Shown: piece by piece, positions 27,901-35,850 of the stretch | How the letters are laid out: the number at the start of each line of letters is the position of its first letter | How positions within the stretch are numbered: the first letter of the stretch is position 1 | NCBI RefSeq assembly: GCF_034424215.1 | Contig: NZ_CP139960.1 | Span: forward strand, 3,348,001-3,412,000 | Direction of reading: 5' to 3' | DNA from: Niabella yanshanensis | Lineage (GTDB): Bacteria; Bacteroidota; Bacteroidia; Chitinophagales; Chitinophagaceae | DNA: 64,000 bases | Program-made: the position numbers and the translations under genes | The notes under the pieces: model-generated | Seen by the model: only the letters and a program-made list of their open reading frames with translations | What the model was told of the DNA's origin: nothing | Databases searched by the model: none

Positions 27901-28224
27901 CAGAAACCAGGCGATATAGCGACTCATCCTGTAGCCCGGTATAACAATAACAGCCAGGCCAATCAAATGTCGTCTCGCTATCTTGAAGACAGGGATTTCC
28001 TGCGGTTACGCTCACTTACCGTTGGTTACAACGTTAAACTCAGCCGGTTTCACGTTAATAACCTGCGTGTGTTCTTTGCTGGTGAAAACCTGTTTGTTAT
28101 TACTAATTATTCAGGGGTGGATCCTGAGATCCCGGCCAACGACGGTGCTGTTTTAAGCTCTACCGGTCCATCGGTATATCCTGCAACCCGCAGGTATATG
28201 TTTGGGTTAAATGTGTCATTCTAA
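24904..28224 (+). CDS. SusC/RagA TonB-dependent receptor with STN signalling domain
   Basis: The 1106-residue protein has a signal region (an ATG at 24970, residue 23, could be the true start), a secretin/TonB short N-terminal domain (about 45-115: LNEIFKKIEKKSPYRFYFSS), a carboxypeptidase-regulatory-like domain (about 130-205), the TonB-box-like EVIVVGYG (about 213-220), and a plug with the IDGV and LKDAASTAIYGSQGANGVVV signatures. The outer-membrane barrel ends in Val-Ser-Phe. The STN domain links it to the FecR and sigma proteins encoded just upstream. Imports an unknown large nutrient with its SusD partner. Confidence 0.96.
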   Translation: MQNCTCYEARAVRLCFRKILFFMKLSLLFLGLALQVSATNYGQSISLREEHVSLNEIFKKIEKKSPYRFYFSSDVLPQKHFTSVYADKASLEDVMNKILTGVNLSWKQLSGNRVVITENLPLSAAATTAKTITGLVTDNTGAALEGVSVVIKGTSTGVVTSATGRFSINANEGDVLVFSRVGYQEQEIAVGAQDIIDLILQATQGSLSEVIVVGYGVQKKGSLTGALQTVTGNQLRDITTPSVENMLNGKVSGAFVAPGSGRPGSRGAVVIRGQATLSGTTSPLWVIDGVIVGSGAGDLNPDDIETMTILKDAASTAIYGSQGANGVVVVTTKKARAGKTSLNYSTRMGVSTLTNGNLKMMNGAELYDYYASFANAGTISFPRWNANLRNSNFDWWDLAVQNGFTQNHNVSIASGTEKLQSYLSVGYYDEKGAVKGYDYTRYNARLTQVYKPLKWLQVKPAIVGSYRHVKNREYSTTAMYSNFPWDSPYDSAGNLVGHRSSLWVNSAGTNYLYDLQWDHSENKNYELMGNLDFEVKLTNWLTFSSVNSYRYNTYSASGYSDPRSNSGLNVKGRLTDYRDEYARRYTNQMFTVNKTWDRHVLYAVAGYEFNDYYAKTLDVYGTGFIPGFEVLDVVAKPERTKGNINEWAVQSYLSKANYTYDNRYLLEASLRRDGASNFGDNAKYGNFFSVSAGWNINKERWFNADWVNVLKLRASYGSAGNRPNTLYPQYSLYSVSTAASYNEDPGALISQIGNKDLTWERTYTTGVGVDGAFFSNRLRLTLDYYNKNTDNILYMVPISGLTGVTSIWRNIGEMNNKGIEVSLGGDIIRNEDWLWSLDVNLGHNTNQLTKLYPTKNADGTYSVKPVIIGDGLGIAGSAQRVLEPGRPVDTYYLKEWAGVNPENGSPLWYKVQRDANGNETARDTTSRYAQATFEKLYRASPSFFGGFSTALQYKQFDLNAVFGYAVGGKIYNYSRQEYDADGTYTDRNQMKLMPEWSRWQKPGDIATHPVARYNNNSQANQMSSRYLEDRDFLRLRSLTVGYNVKLSRFHVNNLRVFFAGENLFVITNYSGVDPEIPANDGAVLSSTGPSVYPATRRYMFGLNVSF

Positions 28225-28304
28225 ACTGATCCGGCATCCATCTTTACCAATGACATAGCTAAAAAGATAGCAGTCGAAAACAATCAATATAAACAGATAT
28301 ACGA

Positions 28305-30002
28305 ATGAAAAAGATATTTATCATATTACTTATATCGGCGCTGTTCACCTCTTGTGATATAGACCGGTATCCTTACGGGTCGATGGATACAGACAGAATC
28401 GTTACCGATCCCGAGGCCTCCCTGAAGTCTTTATTAAATGGTACTTATGCACAATTAAAGGCTTGGTCCGATCCCATGCATCGATGTGGTGAGTACGCGG
28501 GAGACAATATTATGATCAGGGGTTCCTCTACTGATGCATTTTATGAGTTTATATCATTCTCCCGCTCCCCCAATAACGGCCGCTTAAACCAGTTTTGGAA
28601 CTCGGGTTATAAAGCCATCGCGCAGGCCTCCAATGTTATTAGTATGATCCAGGAAGGGAAAAGTGCAGATATCGATAATAACCTGGGAGAATGCTATTAT
28701 ATACGGGGCATGTTATATTTTTATTTTGTACGCGCTTACGGGCGACCCTACTATCAAAATCCTGAAACCAATTTGGGAGTGCCTATTGTTAACGGAACGC
28801 CTCCCGATGTAATCAATTTGGAGCTGCCCGACCGAGCCACCGTAAAAGCTACTTATGAGCAGGTGATCAGCGACCTGAAGAAAGCTGAAACATTACTGAC
28901 CAAAAAGAGCGGCCCCGTGTATGCTTCAAAGGGTGCAGCCCAGGCCATGTTATCACGCGTTTACCTGTATATGAGCGGCACCTACCAGGCGCCCAACAGA
29001 GAGTATGCTCAATTGGCTGTTGATTATGCGAATAAAGTAATCAGCTCAGGCGACTATTCTTTACTGCCGCGCGAGCAGTTTATGAAATATAATACGCTGA
29101 AGCCAGAGAATAATGCCGAAACCATATTCGCGGTAAAACGGGTGGCTTCAGAATTTTCTGGGTTCGACCACTACTATGGAGTAGGTGGCATGTATGCCAA
29201 CATTGGCGGAATGGGTTGGGGTGAGATGTATGCCAGTGCAAAGCATATTGCTTTACTGAATGAAACCGGGCGTAACGACTGGCGTTCCACCAAATACAAA
29301 ATTGTAGATGCCCGGGCAGCTTTTATTGAGCCTACCTATGCGGCTGGTGGCGCTGAAGTGTTCAGGTTTATTAAAGAAGACGGTCCTACCGTGCTCAATT
29401 ATGTACAGGCAACTATTACACGCAATGGAGGCAATATAACCTGTAAAGAAGGCGATGTTACCTACACGCTCACCCCGGTTGATGCGGCGCAGGAAATTTA
29501 TTCCATATTGTATAAAGACGGGAAAACGTATACCGGTGTTATTGATAATTTCATTTCTCTTAATCGTGTTTACCCGCAGTTTTATATTGTAAAATGTTCG
29601 CGCGAAGGCGAGGATTCGCATCTTCACTCCCCGCTGATCAGCAGGTTGGGAGAAGTATATCTAAACAGGGCCGAAGCTTATGCCAAACTGGGTAATTATG
29701 CTATGGCATTAACCGATTTGAATACCATTCGTACACGATCCATTGTTGGTGGCGGCTATGCCTCGCTTGATGCTTCTAACGCAAGCGAGCGGATAGATAA
29801 GGAACGCCAGCTGGAGCTTGCGTTCCAGGCAGAGCGCAGCTATGATGTGTTTCGCAATGGCGGCTCTCTAACCCGGCGCTACCCTGGCCCTCATCAGCAG
29901 TTTGAAGCTATAGCGCCTACAGATTACCGGGTGGTTTATTATATCCCGCAAGATGCCATTAATTCTTATCCGGGAACATTAACACAGAATCCTACCCAGT
30001 AA
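28305..30002 (+). CDS. SusD/RagB family lipoprotein
   Basis: The 565-residue protein has a lipoprotein signal (FTSC, Cys16) and the SusD fold. N-terminal TPR-like helices (YYIRGMLYFYFVRAYGRPYY) and C-terminal landmarks (GEVYLNRAEAYAKLGNY; DKERQLELAFQAERSYDVFR) are clear. An insert of about 100 residues at 330-430 is larger than in the first SusD of the window and may shape the ligand pocket. It follows its SusC by 80 bases and closes the operon before a strong terminator. Confidence 0.95.
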   Translation: MKKIFIILLISALFTSCDIDRYPYGSMDTDRIVTDPEASLKSLLNGTYAQLKAWSDPMHRCGEYAGDNIMIRGSSTDAFYEFISFSRSPNNGRLNQFWNSGYKAIAQASNVISMIQEGKSADIDNNLGECYYIRGMLYFYFVRAYGRPYYQNPETNLGVPIVNGTPPDVINLELPDRATVKATYEQVISDLKKAETLLTKKSGPVYASKGAAQAMLSRVYLYMSGTYQAPNREYAQLAVDYANKVISSGDYSLLPREQFMKYNTLKPENNAETIFAVKRVASEFSGFDHYYGVGGMYANIGGMGWGEMYASAKHIALLNETGRNDWRSTKYKIVDARAAFIEPTYAAGGAEVFRFIKEDGPTVLNYVQATITRNGGNITCKEGDVTYTLTPVDAAQEIYSILYKDGKTYTGVIDNFISLNRVYPQFYIVKCSREGEDSHLHSPLISRLGEVYLNRAEAYAKLGNYAMALTDLNTIRTRSIVGGGYASLDASNASERIDKERQLELAFQAERSYDVFRNGGSLTRRYPGPHQQFEAIAPTDYRVVYYIPQDAINSYPGTLTQNPTQ

Positions 30003-30030
30003 CGGGTTAGCGCATTTAGTCTTAAAATGT

Positions 30031-30063
30031 AAAAAAGCTTTGCAAATGCGCAAAGCTTTTTTT
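30031..30063 (+). terminator. Terminator of the sigma/FecR/SusCD operon
   Basis: AAAAAGCTTTGC pairs with GCAAAGCTTTTT around AAATGC and is followed by a T-run, 29 bases after the SusD stop. Confidence 0.9.
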
Positions 30064-30160
30064 ATGCATTGATTCGTTTCCAGGTATGGAGCATCTGCAG
30101 CCTGTGCTGCTAAGGGGTATTGTATTTTTTGATTAAGAAGGCAAAATAATATCCTGAAGG

Positions 30161-30598
30161 CTATCCTATTATAATATGCATATCATAGCTGGCCGACTGC
30201 CGCGCCAGGTTGCCCAATAGCTGGGGTGCTACCGATTTTTCAAATGCATTCTCTTCTTTTGCATCAATGCCAAATTTTTCAAAAAGAGACATAAAGCCTT
30301 TGGGGCTATGCACATTCATAAAGCGGCAGTTTTCAGTGCCCGAATTTTTAAAGGTATGGAGTGTATTAGCTGGTATATCGATGCTTGAACCTGCCTTAAC
30401 GGTGACAGCCTTGTCGCCAATCAGGAATTCCATTTCACCTTCGATTACCATAAAAAGTTCATGATAACCCTGATGATAATGTGGAGGAGGACCAGGTACG
30501 CCCGGTGCACTGATGCCTTCCATTAAATCATAATCACCTGAGGTTTCGTGTAGAATAATTTGGTGCCCCATGCAAACCAGCTCTTTGTTCGGTTTCAT
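30161..30598 (-). CDS. Cupin-domain protein
   Basis: The 145-residue protein is a single cupin barrel: motif 1 GPPPHYHQGYHELFMVIEGE gives His ligands and a Glu, and motif 2 ends SIDIPANTLHTFKNSG with the last His. The start is placed at the ATG at 30598; the upstream GTG would put the operator-like repeat inside the gene. Small cupins bind metals and act as isomerases, dioxygenases or ligand-binding proteins; this one is not assignable. It is divergent from the TetR gene, which likely regulates it. Confidence 0.88.
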   Translation of the reverse strand: MKPNKELVCMGHQIILHETSGDYDLMEGISAPGVPGPPPHYHQGYHELFMVIEGEMEFLIGDKAVTVKAGSSIDIPANTLHTFKNSGTENCRFMNVHSPKGFMSLFEKFGIDAKEENAFEKSVAPQLLGNLARQSASYDMHIIIG

Positions 30599-30616
30599 TT
30601 TTTTGTTTATTTTATT

Positions 30617-30682
30617 AGACGTTTGTCTCACGAAAGTATAACTTAGTTTTCGTAATCAAAAATTTTTATAAGATATTTGTCT
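30617..30682. promoter_or_regulatory. Twin operator between cupin and TetR genes
   Basis: Two similar palindromic sites, AGACGTTTGTCT (30617-30628) and AGATATTTGTCT (30671-30682), each extended by CA, lie 54 bases apart in the divergent spacer. The second abuts the TetR start codon and the first lies just upstream of the cupin start. This is the arrangement expected for a TetR repressor controlling itself and its neighbour. Confidence 0.6.
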
Positions 30683-30683
30683 C

Positions 30684-31301
30684 ATGAGTAATGATAACAT
30701 ATCGAGTGGCCGCATCAACCAGAAATTGAAAACGCAGCAACGTATATTGGAAACAGCAAAAAAAATGCTTCTTTCGAAGAAGGACTTTTCTTTGGAAGAT
30801 GTTGCGGTGAAAATGCAGATCTCCAGGGCCACCATTTACAGGTATTATCCCAATATCGATATTCTTTGCCTGGATGTAGCGATTGCCATGACTAATAAGG
30901 ACCCGGAAGATTTTTCTTTTTATGTAAAAGATATGGACCTGAAACAGTCTCTCTTGTATGTACAGGATTACTTCAATACTCTTATACAAAAGCACGAAAC
31001 GCCGTTTAGAAAATACCTGAGCCTGGTGCTCGATAAATCGGTTAAAGGCGAAAAGGCCAGCGCGCACCGGGGCGGCCGGCGTCCTAAAACGCTTGAGGTA
31101 GTCATGCGGCCTTTTCATGATGAGATTGGAGGCAAGAACTATGAGAACTTAAAAAATATTGTGACTGTGCTTTGCGGTGTTGAGCCGTTGATTGTTAATA
31201 AAGATGTGAACCAGCTTAATAACAAGCAATCTAATGACCTATTAAAATGGGCACTTGAAATGATTTTAAAAGGGATGGCTGCCGATAAGAAAAGTAAATG
31301 A
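30684..31301 (+). CDS. TetR/AcrR-family transcriptional regulator
   Basis: The 205-residue protein has an N-terminal TetR helix-turn-helix (about 15-60: QRILETAKKMLLSKKDFSLE, then VAVKMQISRATIYRYYPN), followed by an all-helical ligand-binding half of unknown specificity. It is divergent from the cupin gene with palindromic repeats between them, and is followed after about 90 bases by a DJ-1/PfpI gene that could belong to the same response. The start codon directly follows the second operator-like site, implying a very short mRNA leader. Confidence 0.9.
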   Translation: MSNDNISSGRINQKLKTQQRILETAKKMLLSKKDFSLEDVAVKMQISRATIYRYYPNIDILCLDVAIAMTNKDPEDFSFYVKDMDLKQSLLYVQDYFNTLIQKHETPFRKYLSLVLDKSVKGEKASAHRGGRRPKTLEVVMRPFHDEIGGKNYENLKNIVTVLCGVEPLIVNKDVNQLNNKQSNDLLKWALEMILKGMAADKKSK

Positions 31302-31390
31302 TATCGGTTACCGGATCATTCCTTGTTATAACGCTGTATTTGCTTAAGCTAACTCATGCTTAGCCATAAGTGATGTATCTTTAGAAGATA

Positions 31391-31984
31391 ATGGATGTGG
31401 CAGTACTACTTTTTGATGATTTTGAAACCCTGGATGTTTTTGGGCCGGTAGAAGTATTCGGCAGGCTTACTGACTTATATACCGTACAATTTTATTCGTT
31501 GCAGGGAGGACAAATAAGCAACAGGCATGGCGTATCTCTTTCAACGGTAATGCTTGAATCCATTACCTACCCGGTAGATATCTTTTTAGTTCCCGGCGGG
31601 TTAGGCACGCGCAAAGAAGTCGGTTATTCTTCGTTGATAGAAAAAATAAAGGTAGTATGCGATCAAAGTAAATATGTGTTAACGGTGTGTACAGGCAGTG
31701 CACTACTAGCCCGAACAGGCTTGCTTGATCATAAAAAAGCTACTTCCAATAAAAGGGCTTTCGATTGGGTAGCCAGTAACGGACCACATGTGCGATGGGA
31801 TAAGACCGCCCGCTGGGTAGTGGATGGTAAATTCTACACCTCATCCGGTGTAAGCGCCGGAATCGACATGTCTTTAGGTTTTTTGAGTGACCGGTATGGA
31901 ATTGAATTTGCCAGAAAAGTAGCCAACGAAATTGAATACAACTGGATGGAAGATAGCGCCAACGATAGCTTTAAGGCGGTTTGA
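31391..31984 (+). CDS. DJ-1/PfpI family protein
   Basis: The 197-residue protein has the flavodoxin-like class I glutamine amidotransferase-like fold of DJ-1/PfpI: N-terminal VAVLLFDDFETLDVFGPVEV with the acidic residue that pairs with the nucleophile, DIFLVPGGLGTR, and the nucleophile elbow LTVCTGSALL (Cys100). The EVFGPVEVF-type N-terminus resembles isonitrile hydratase (InhA)-like and AraC-N-terminal DJ-1 domains; which reaction it performs is not readable. It stands alone after the TetR gene. Confidence 0.9.
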   Translation: MDVAVLLFDDFETLDVFGPVEVFGRLTDLYTVQFYSLQGGQISNRHGVSLSTVMLESITYPVDIFLVPGGLGTRKEVGYSSLIEKIKVVCDQSKYVLTVCTGSALLARTGLLDHKKATSNKRAFDWVASNGPHVRWDKTARWVVDGKFYTSSGVSAGIDMSLGFLSDRYGIEFARKVANEIEYNWMEDSANDSFKAV

Positions 31985-31997
31985 TCTATACTTCAAG

Positions 31998-32022
31998 CTT
32001 GCTGGTGAAAAACACCAGCAAG
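31998..32022. repeat. GGTG-AAAAA-CACC hairpin repeat
   Basis: CTTGCTGGTG pairs perfectly with CACCAGCAAG around AAAAA. It belongs to a family of such hairpins (see 42422-42628) and sits after the DJ-1 gene, where it could act as a terminator. Confidence 0.7.
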
Positions 32023-32063
32023 GGCTAAAAAATGAACTACCAGACTATTAGAAACTTTGATTT

Positions 32064-32711
32064 ATGAAGACAGCCGATGAGCGAAAACTGGAAACAGAAG
32101 CATTATTGGGAGAGTTGAATATTCCCTATATAGACCATTTGCCTCTCATTGAAGAGGAAACGGAAGCCCGGCTGAGAACAGCACCGGAGATCGCAGAACG
32201 GATTCTGATTTTAACCTATTTGAATTATGTATCAGAAGTTCCTGCAGATGGTTCTAAGGTGATCGCATTTTTGAAAGCGAATGCTCTTTGGAACAAAGTG
32301 TCGCCTGCTGAAAAAGAACTGTTCCAAAAAGAGAGGCTAACGAGGCAGGAAGAGGTTAATATTTCCTGGCGTACAGAAGCCATTTGGTTATTGCTTTGGG
32401 CTATCCATAAAGTTGAAGATCTGGCACTTCCTACTGAGGAAATTGAGCCTAACGATATTTTCGAAAGACTTCCTGAGTTTTTAGCTGATCCGACAGATTT
32501 CATTAATGAAGTAACGTTGCGACCCACTTCAGCAATTCTTGATATGTCTGATCTCGTGTACCGACTACATTGGGCAACAAGAAATGCTGGCCTGAAAGAT
32601 GAACCTATACCAGCTTCATTAAATTTAAGTGTGATCATGGAGCGTCACTATGCCATTAACTGGCTTACTTATTATGCTGATGAATGGGATGATGTAACAT
32701 TAGACACATAG
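32064..32711 (+). CDS. DUF4272 domain-containing protein
   Basis: The 215-residue soluble protein matches DUF4272 through its length: KTADERKLETEALLGELNIP at the start, EIAERILILTYLNYVSE, the central WRTEAIWLLLWAIHKVEDLA, and a C-terminal HYAINWLTYY. DUF4272 proteins are common in Bacteroidota and often lie among polymorphic-toxin immunity-like genes; their role is unknown. It is the first gene of the + strand array of small accessory genes. Confidence 0.9.
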   Translation: MKTADERKLETEALLGELNIPYIDHLPLIEEETEARLRTAPEIAERILILTYLNYVSEVPADGSKVIAFLKANALWNKVSPAEKELFQKERLTRQEEVNISWRTEAIWLLLWAIHKVEDLALPTEEIEPNDIFERLPEFLADPTDFINEVTLRPTSAILDMSDLVYRLHWATRNAGLKDEPIPASLNLSVIMERHYAINWLTYYADEWDDVTLDT

Positions 32712-32736
32712 ACGTATTTTCGAATAAGAATGGGCA

Positions 32737-33108
32737 ATGAAAACCGAACTAAAATATATTGAGCTTAAAACAGGTTTTTCCGATGATGGCCCGGCATGGA
32801 TAGGCTATGTATCTTTTTCAAAAACCGGGAAGATGCTGTATTTTAATGGAAAGGCTTTTCATGGAAACGGGCATGGTAACTGTTATGACGTTGAAAATGG
32901 GGAACTGTATTGGATAACAGGTATAAAGAACAATGGTGATAACCGGCATCCAGTGGGTAAAGGTGTGATTCATATTGATGAAGCTGCTATTGAAGAATAT
33001 GAATTAATTACCGGGGTAAAAATTGAGAATAATAAAAGCTATAAAATCATAACAGTTCAGCCTACCGATAAAGAATGTTTTCATCAGTTGCTAAATGAGA
33101 AGCTATAA
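32737..33108 (+). CDS. Small hypothetical protein (conserved Bacteroidetes type)
   Basis: The 123-residue soluble protein has a pattern I have seen in many short Bacteroidetes proteins of unknown role: GPAWIGYVSFSKTGKMLYFN, GNGHGNCYDVENGELYWITG, and a closing acidic VIHIDEAAIEEYELITG. Such proteins are sometimes mis-annotated as metabolic enzymes. No active site is evident. It starts 25 bases after the DUF4272 gene and may share its transcript. Its last codons (QLLNEKL) coincide with the end of the proteins or relics at 37688 and 41290. Confidence 0.75.
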   Translation: MKTELKYIELKTGFSDDGPAWIGYVSFSKTGKMLYFNGKAFHGNGHGNCYDVENGELYWITGIKNNGDNRHPVGKGVIHIDEAAIEEYELITGVKIENNKSYKIITVQPTDKECFHQLLNEKL

Positions 33109-33138
33109 TTTTGTTTTAATTTCTAATTGCGATTGGGT

Positions 33139-33903
33139 ATGATGTCAACATACAATATCAACTGGCTAACTGATAAATTTGAGAACGGTGAGGATTTAAC
33201 CTATCTCTATTTCTGGGGACATAACAATAAAGACCAGCAACCGGCTGGAAAATTTTGCCTGAGCCAGTGGTACGAGTTTCCCTTTACTGTAGGCGGCATC
33301 ATTTATAAAACAGCCGAGCATTGAATGATGGCACAAAAGACTGTATTGTTTGCCAATGGCGATCTGTTTAATAAGATCATCGATAGCCATACGCCAGCGG
33401 AAGCTAAAGCGTTAGGTCGCCAGATCATCGGGTTTGATGAGCTAATCTGGAACGACCATAAATATAATATTGTGACGACGGGTAACATCCATAAGTTTAA
33501 CCAGCATCCTCAACTGGCGGCGTATCTTGCAAATACGGGAGATAGTATATTGGTAGAAGCCAGCCCGGTAGATCGTATCTGGGGAATTGGCCTGGCACAG
33601 GATGATCCCTATATTGATAATATTTATGCCTGGCAGGGCCAGAACCTACTAGGTTTTGCCTTAATGGAAGTAAGAGATTTCCTGAAAGATTTCGGAACTT
33701 TTCAACCACTCGAAAATGCATCAGAACCACCTTGAGTAAAATATCCCGGTATAGAAGCAGCCGATATGTTCTGGCGCATGGGCGCTGGCGAAGATTGTAT
33801 TACTAATTGGACCAACTATTTTCAAAATCTATCTTCCAGGGACCAGACGATTTACCAGCTCACCTATCCGCAACCGCAACAATGGAAGGATTTTTATGAT
33901 TGA
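33139..33903 (+). pseudogene. NADAR-family gene with two in-frame TGA codons
   Basis: One frame encodes a NADAR (YbiA-like) protein in three blocks. Codons from 33139 read through LYFWGHNN, the SQWYEFPF box and IYKTAEH, then TGA at 33322-33324. The frame continues with MMAQKTVLFAN, as expected after a Trp (TAEHWMMAQK is the usual motif), to DNIYAWQGQNLLGFALMEVR. A second TGA at 33733-33735 is followed in frame by 55 codons with a Trp-rich conserved-looking tail (MFWRMGAGED, WKDFYD). Both TGAs are single G-to-A changes from TGG. NADAR proteins remove ADP-ribose-linked or N-glycosidic groups. Treated as a pseudogene; readthrough or sequence error are alternatives. Open pieces are 33139-33324 and 33325-33735. 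Confidence 0.75.
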
Positions 33904-33986
33904 ATACAAGTGGCGTAGATGATATTCATCATAAGTATACAGTTGATAACTGTAACATTTTATGTTATTTCACGTATTATTATCAG

Positions 33987-34982
33987 ATGAAATGCGTCAC
34001 GGTTCTTCTGGTAAACGTTCTGGCTCTATATGGTATTGCTATGGCACAAAGCCATAGTGTTACTATTATGGGCAATGTGCATTATCCATCAAAGCAGTTT
34101 AACGCAGATACCCTGGAGACTGCTCTAGAAAGAATCAAGCCTGATATTATATTGCTGGAGTTAGATAGCAGCTTGTTTAACAAAACCTTTGATGACCAAT
34201 ACCGGCTTAAGTATGCATCTAGGGAAAATGAACCGGTTGCTGTGGCCAGGTATATACAAACGCATCCCGCAACTACAGCGGTACCTTTTGATTTTGAAAA
34301 CAGGGATGCATATAGAAAAGAGAAAGGAATAAAACAGGGCCAAAATAAAATTGAAAAACTGCTAGACAGCCTGTATAACAATAAATTGTTAAGTAAAGAT
34401 CAGTCTGAAACTGTTGAAAACTATTATGCACTTACGAAAACATTAAATGCTTATGCAGAAAAACCGATTGCAGAATTTAATAGTTTATATACCGATAGTA
34501 TTGCAAAACTCAGGCAATATTATCAGCATCACGAAATAAAAAAATTAATCGATCAGCGTAAGGAGTTTATACAGCGATTTGTAACCACCAGTTCCGGTGT
34601 TACCATTAGTTGGAGAGATGCGTATAAAAATTTATCGGACTTCTGGGATTTACGCAACAAAACAATGGCTCAAAATATCATTAGGGTAGCTGATAAATAT
34701 CCGGCGAAAAGGATAGTGGTACTGACGGGCTTTTTTCACCGTTATTACCTGTTAGCTGAAATAAAACGACAAGCTCCACATATTCAACTAGAAGATTTTT
34801 TTAATCTACCGGATAGTTGCTTGACTGGCAAAACGGAAATGCTGGTGAGGCATAGTAATGTTGTCCATATTGAAAGGTCAAAGCCAAAATACAGCAAAAA
34901 ATTTTTCGACGGGGTTGGTGTTTTTCATCAACCTGCCAACTCATTTCATTGCATTGTCAACCACCCTGCTTTTATTGGTTAA
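33987..34982 (+). CDS. Exported TraB/GumN (Tiki)-like protein
   Basis: From the ATG at 33987 the 331-residue product has a signal peptide (about 1-20, ending GIAMAQ) and a domain resembling the TraB/GumN/Tiki superfamily: SVTIMGNVHYPSKQ, then RIKPDIILLELDSSLF near the start and RIVVLTGFFHRYYLL near the end. These give the paired His and Glu residues of that family (possible metalloprotease-like fold). A TTG at 33900 would add an improbable leader. The C-terminal GVGVFHQP is encoded by a copy of the GGTGTTTTTCATC hairpin repeat, so the end of the protein may be repeat-derived. Confidence 0.65.
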   Translation: MKCVTVLLVNVLALYGIAMAQSHSVTIMGNVHYPSKQFNADTLETALERIKPDIILLELDSSLFNKTFDDQYRLKYASRENEPVAVARYIQTHPATTAVPFDFENRDAYRKEKGIKQGQNKIEKLLDSLYNNKLLSKDQSETVENYYALTKTLNAYAEKPIAEFNSLYTDSIAKLRQYYQHHEIKKLIDQRKEFIQRFVTTSSGVTISWRDAYKNLSDFWDLRNKTMAQNIIRVADKYPAKRIVVLTGFFHRYYLLAEIKRQAPHIQLEDFFNLPDSCLTGKTEMLVRHSNVVHIERSKPKYSKKFFDGVGVFHQPANSFHCIVNHPAFIG

Positions 34983-35130
34983 AACACCATCAGGCATTTA
35001 TTCTTCGATCTCTTTTTAATCTATCTTTGCCCTCTTTTTAAGCTACCGGTCCCAAAGGCATAAACCTTTTACAGGCAATGCCCGCAAGCTGCGGCAAAAG
35101 ATCCATACCCTTACGAACAACTAAACATAC

Positions 35131-35850
35131 ATGAGCAACTGTAAAAACTGCAACGAGCCGCTCAGCGGTAAGTATTGTGCCGCCTGTGGTCAGCCCGCCC
35201 AACTCAAACGCGTCGATTCTCATTATATCATCCACGAAATAGAGCATATCCTGCATTTCGAAAAAGGCATTTTATACACTATCCGTGAACTCATCCTGCG
35301 GCCCGGGCAAAACGTGCGGCATTTCCTTTCAGAAAACCGCAGCCGGCTGGTAAAGCCCATTATTTTTTTAATTGTTGCTTCGCTCATCTATTCGCTCATC
35401 AATCATTTCTTTCATATCGAAGAAGAGTACATGAGCTTCGACGGAAACGAGGCTTCCGCCACCGCCGCTATATTCGCCTGGGTGCAGGCGCATTATGGCT
35501 ATGCCAATATCATCATGGGGGTATTTATTGCCTGGTGGACAAAGATCTTCTTCCGTAAATACGGCTATAATATTTTCGAAATACTCATACTGCTTTGTTT
35601 TGTAATGGCCATTGGTATGTTGCTTTTTGCGGTATTTGCGCTGCTACAGGGTGTTACCCGTTTCAACCTTATGCAGTATGGGGGTATTGCCGCTCTTATT
35701 TATTCTGCCTGGGCCATAGGCCAGTTTTTCAATCCCAAAAAAGCCGCCAGCTACATCAAGGCTTTAATTGCCTACCTGTTGGGCAGCCTTAGCTTTGTTA
35801 TAGTAGCGGTGGCTATTGGAATTATTATAGATTTGATATTTAAAAAGTAA
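35131..35850 (+). CDS. DUF3667 membrane protein with zinc ribbon
   Basis: The 239-residue protein starts with a zinc ribbon (C4-x2-C7 and C16-x2-C19), then a short helix (IIHEIEHILHFEKGILYTIR), the DUF3667 motif PGQNVRHFLSENRSRLVKP, and about four or five transmembrane helices. This is the standard DUF3667 layout in Bacteroidetes; function unknown, probably an inner-membrane protein. A candidate -7 element TATCTTTG lies at 35022-35029. Confidence 0.9.
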   Translation: MSNCKNCNEPLSGKYCAACGQPAQLKRVDSHYIIHEIEHILHFEKGILYTIRELILRPGQNVRHFLSENRSRLVKPIIFLIVASLIYSLINHFFHIEEEYMSFDGNEASATAAIFAWVQAHYGYANIIMGVFIAWWTKIFFRKYGYNIFEILILLCFVMAIGMLLFAVFALLQGVTRFNLMQYGGIAALIYSAWAIGQFFNPKKAASYIKALIAYLLGSLSFVIVAVAIGIIIDLIFKK

